From the NCBI RefSeq assembly GCF_000702945.1, contig NZ_JNLE01000003.1, forward strand, positions 4,645,001-4,697,956: DNA of 52,956 bases, given 5' to 3'. The notes under the pieces are model-generated. The model did no database searches, was not told the origin of the DNA, and worked only from the letters and a program-made list of their open reading frames with translations. Source of the stretch: Clostridium sp. KNHs205. GTDB taxonomy: Bacteria; Bacillota; Clostridia; Lachnospirales; Lachnospiraceae. A program made the position numbers and the translations under genes. Shown here piece by piece: positions 51,324-52,956 of this stretch; positions within the stretch are counted from its first letter, which is position 1; each line of letters starts with the position of its first letter.

Positions 51324-51934
51324 TTAATAAAATCTTCATCGTCAGATTCAGCTATTGGAGTTTTGCTTATAGCTGAACATAACTTGTTAATAGTCTGTTT
51401 GTCAGGTGTGAATCCATATCTCTGATACCGCAACATTCTCTCAAATGTTGATTTCGGGTAAGGGATTGATCATCAATAATTAATAATTTTAGAAATAGAT
51501 GTTCAAAGAAGTTATCATCATAAACAGCAGTATATTCTTCTTTGTCCTCCCCTTCTCCAAATGGAAAATCACTGGAGTGGATTATCTCTTTGAAGTATGC
51601 AAATTTGGTTATGGTAAAATCAAACTGATTCAGGATCTCTTCTGGTGACCAAAAATTTTATGACATAACTCAATTGAGAACCCTTGCTTTATAGCTTTTA
51701 TAAGCTTTTACATTATCATTTTGATAAAATAATTCGTAATCTGGGTTATGATTAAAACAACAACCGCGTCGTCATAGTCTTTTTGATTCCTAAAATAAAT
51801 ATCTATATCCTTTTACCGGTTTTCCATTCAGTAGGTCTTTAAAACACCCTCCAGCAGCAAAACCTTTGTGCCATTTAATAATTGATCAGCATATGTAAGG
51901 CTTTAAGTTTTTTAGTGCAGTGCCTATGCAGCAT
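51324..51934 (-). pseudogene. Nucleotidyltransferase-fold phage protein, with several indels
   Basis: From ATG at 51934 (SD TTAGGAGGTAC) the pieces read, with frame changes, as FAAGGCFKDLLNGKPV, then K-D-I-D-I-Y-F, then QKDYDDAVV, SIELCHKIFG, PEEILNQFDFTITKFAYFKE and FERMLRYQRYGFTPDKQTIN. The A-G-G plus D-I-D motif is that of pol-beta-type nucleotidyltransferases. At least four single-base shifts separate the pieces. The natural stop is inferred near 51324, where one extra base would give TAA before the next ribosome site. The protein's job in the phage is unknown. Confidence 0.55.
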
Positions 51935-51943
51935 ATGTACCTC

Positions 51944-52431
51944 CTAACGTATACGCAGGCTTCGCCTCGTGGTTCAAGATGTGCCCAGGCAACTCTGTTT
52001 TTCAAGCAGCTCTCTGATTTTCTCGTTGTTTGGTAATGGATCCTGTGGAATAAGATACTCAGCCGGAATGGTATTAACATCTAAGGATCAATCTTAAGCG
52101 GCTGCTTACACCGTTTTTCTGGATGCCAAAACTAAATAAAGTAGTCTTGAACTTGGTTTGCCAATCTGCTTCATATTAGCTTCAAGAGTGTCTTTAAGAG
52201 ACTGCGCTCTGTTCTCAAAGGTATTCAGCCTAGACGTAAACGGTCTATTTCAGTCTGTATTGTATCCGCATCATACTTAAGAGTTTTATAAAGCTTGGCA
52301 TATCCGTCTGCTTTATCTCAATTCCCCTCTATAGACTCAAGGGTATCTAATATAGTGCTCGTCCCATTTCCTCATCGTAGGCATATTTAGAACGGCATCA
52401 TAATCTCTGTTATCTGGTATAAACTGCTCAT
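51944..52431 (-). pseudogene. Siphovirus Gp157-like protein, broken by indels
   Basis: From ATG at 52431 (AGGAGGAAGTA before it) the pieces give MSSLYQITE, NYDAVLNM, YDEEMGRALY, DTLESIEG, ADGYAKLYKTLKYDADTIQT, RLNTFENRAQSLKDTLEANM, TLFSFGIQKNGVSSRLRLI, NTIPAEYLIPQDPLPNNEKI and the end LEPRGESLRIR, as in the Gp157 family, associated with phage resistance to host nucleases or with recombination. At least six single-base losses or gains interrupt it. The reading to the stop at 51944 is inferred. Confidence 0.7.
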
Positions 52432-52492
52432 TACTTCCTCCTGTTCTTTTTTAGATAACTGCACTTCCACGGATTAAGAACTGGTCATATTA

Positions 52493-52885
52493 TCAGGAAC
52501 ATACTCCATCAGACCACGCCTCCTGTTTAATGGCAGCACTAACTTTCTCCGCACACTTACGGCAGAGCTTATGTCCATCCACCTCAATCAGATCTTCTGT
52601 CTCCTCACACCATTCACAACCAAACTTCCGGATGCAGATTATGTTTCCATCTATGGAAATGTCCATAGCTTGTCCAATACTCCAGTCATTGGTACGGCGG
52701 ATTTCTTTAGGAATCGTAAATCTACCTAACTCGTCAGTACGTCTACCTCTTCCCTTACTTAGCTTTAATACTCCATTTTCAAAGGTCATATCAAGGTAAT
52801 CTCTGTTTTCAATACCTGCAGCTCTTCTAATCTCTATCGGGATAACGATTCTTCCCACTTCATCAATTTTTCTTACATATTGCAT
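52493..52885 (-). CDS. Tandem AbrB/SpoVT-domain protein with zinc ribbon
   Basis: The 130-residue protein has two AbrB-type swapped-hairpin DNA-binding segments: VRKIDEVGRIVIPIEIRRAA at 4-23 and RRTDELGRFTIPKEIRRTND at 48-67. A C-terminal zinc ribbon follows (CEWCEE, then CRKCAEK). AGGAGG precedes the ATG. AbrB-type proteins in this position are found in the early region of many clostridial prophages and probably regulate early genes. The reading frame is intact, unlike the four genes behind it. Confidence 0.88.
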   Translation of the reverse strand: MQYVRKIDEVGRIVIPIEIRRAAGIENRDYLDMTFENGVLKLSKGRGRRTDELGRFTIPKEIRRTNDWSIGQAMDISIDGNIICIRKFGCEWCEETEDLIEVDGHKLCRKCAEKVSAAIKQEAWSDGVCS

Positions 52886-52956
52886 ACTTGCATTCCTCCT
52901 AGTTCTGCCTTATAATAAGGCTATGGTTTATTTGTTATCTGGACCTTTCGGTATTC

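Noticed and set aside
1..52956. CRISPR arrays, rRNA or tRNA genes and insertion sequences
   Set aside because: I saw no regular repeat-spacer array, no cloverleaf-like or rRNA sequence, and no transposase frame; the prophage explains the mobile content.

Overview
The window is low-GC Firmicutes DNA. Gene content points to a Lachnospiraceae / Lachnoclostridium-Anaerocolumna type anaerobe: a rex-acpS-nnr-alr-mazF block, a (Re)-citrate synthase-like enzyme beside isocitrate dehydrogenase, an H-NOX chemoreceptor like those of obligate anaerobes, and strong AGGAGG-type ribosome sites with frequent GTG/TTG starts. The genus is an inference.

Region 1 (1-18.4 kb) is host chromosome. A probable operon on the minus strand runs rex, a coiled-coil gene, acpS, nnr, alr, mazF from a clear sigma-A promoter at 5869-5897. 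Around it lie a DUF1349 gene, a divergent ABC-F ATPase, a DUF4026/DUF2314-like gene, and a three-gene unit ((Re)-citrate synthase-like, icd, GntR/FCD regulator). The promoter of that unit carries a perfect palindrome on its -10 element. Then come carbamate kinase, an H-NOX methyl-accepting chemotaxis protein and asnB.

Region 2 (18.4 kb to the right edge) is most of a siphovirus-type prophage that interrupts asnB inside its synthetase domain. Next to the left junction are two plus-strand genes: an 80-residue protein behind a promoter holding a LexA-like box, and a secreted Ig-like protein. The late genes then run leftward on the minus strand, in transcription order: terminase small and large subunits, portal, minor capsid protein, Prp-type protease, scaffold, capsid, connectors, tail tube, chaperones, tape measure, tail tip, fibre, holin and M15 endolysin. 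The early/replication genes (41.1-52.9 kb, also minus) include AbrB, Gp157, a nucleotidyltransferase-like protein, an AAA NTPase, a DUF669-like protein, CHC2 primase, a DUF927 helicase, a resolvase-like nuclease, a DEAD-type helicase, DNA adenine methylase, a MazG-like protein and an ArpU-like late regulator. Integrase, repressor and the right attachment site are not in the window.

Region 3 is a self-contained cassette between early and late genes (38.8-41.0 kb): an NdpA/YejK-like gene overlapping a RelA/SpoT-type alarmone synthetase gene. It has its own sigma-A promoter and terminators on both sides, and is more AT-rich than its surroundings. This is the best candidate for an undescribed accessory (anti-phage or toxin-like) system here.

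From 50.6 to 52.4 kb four otherwise recognisable genes are broken by many single-base indels while their start sites, ribosome sites and protein motifs remain. This looks more like sequencing error than gene decay.
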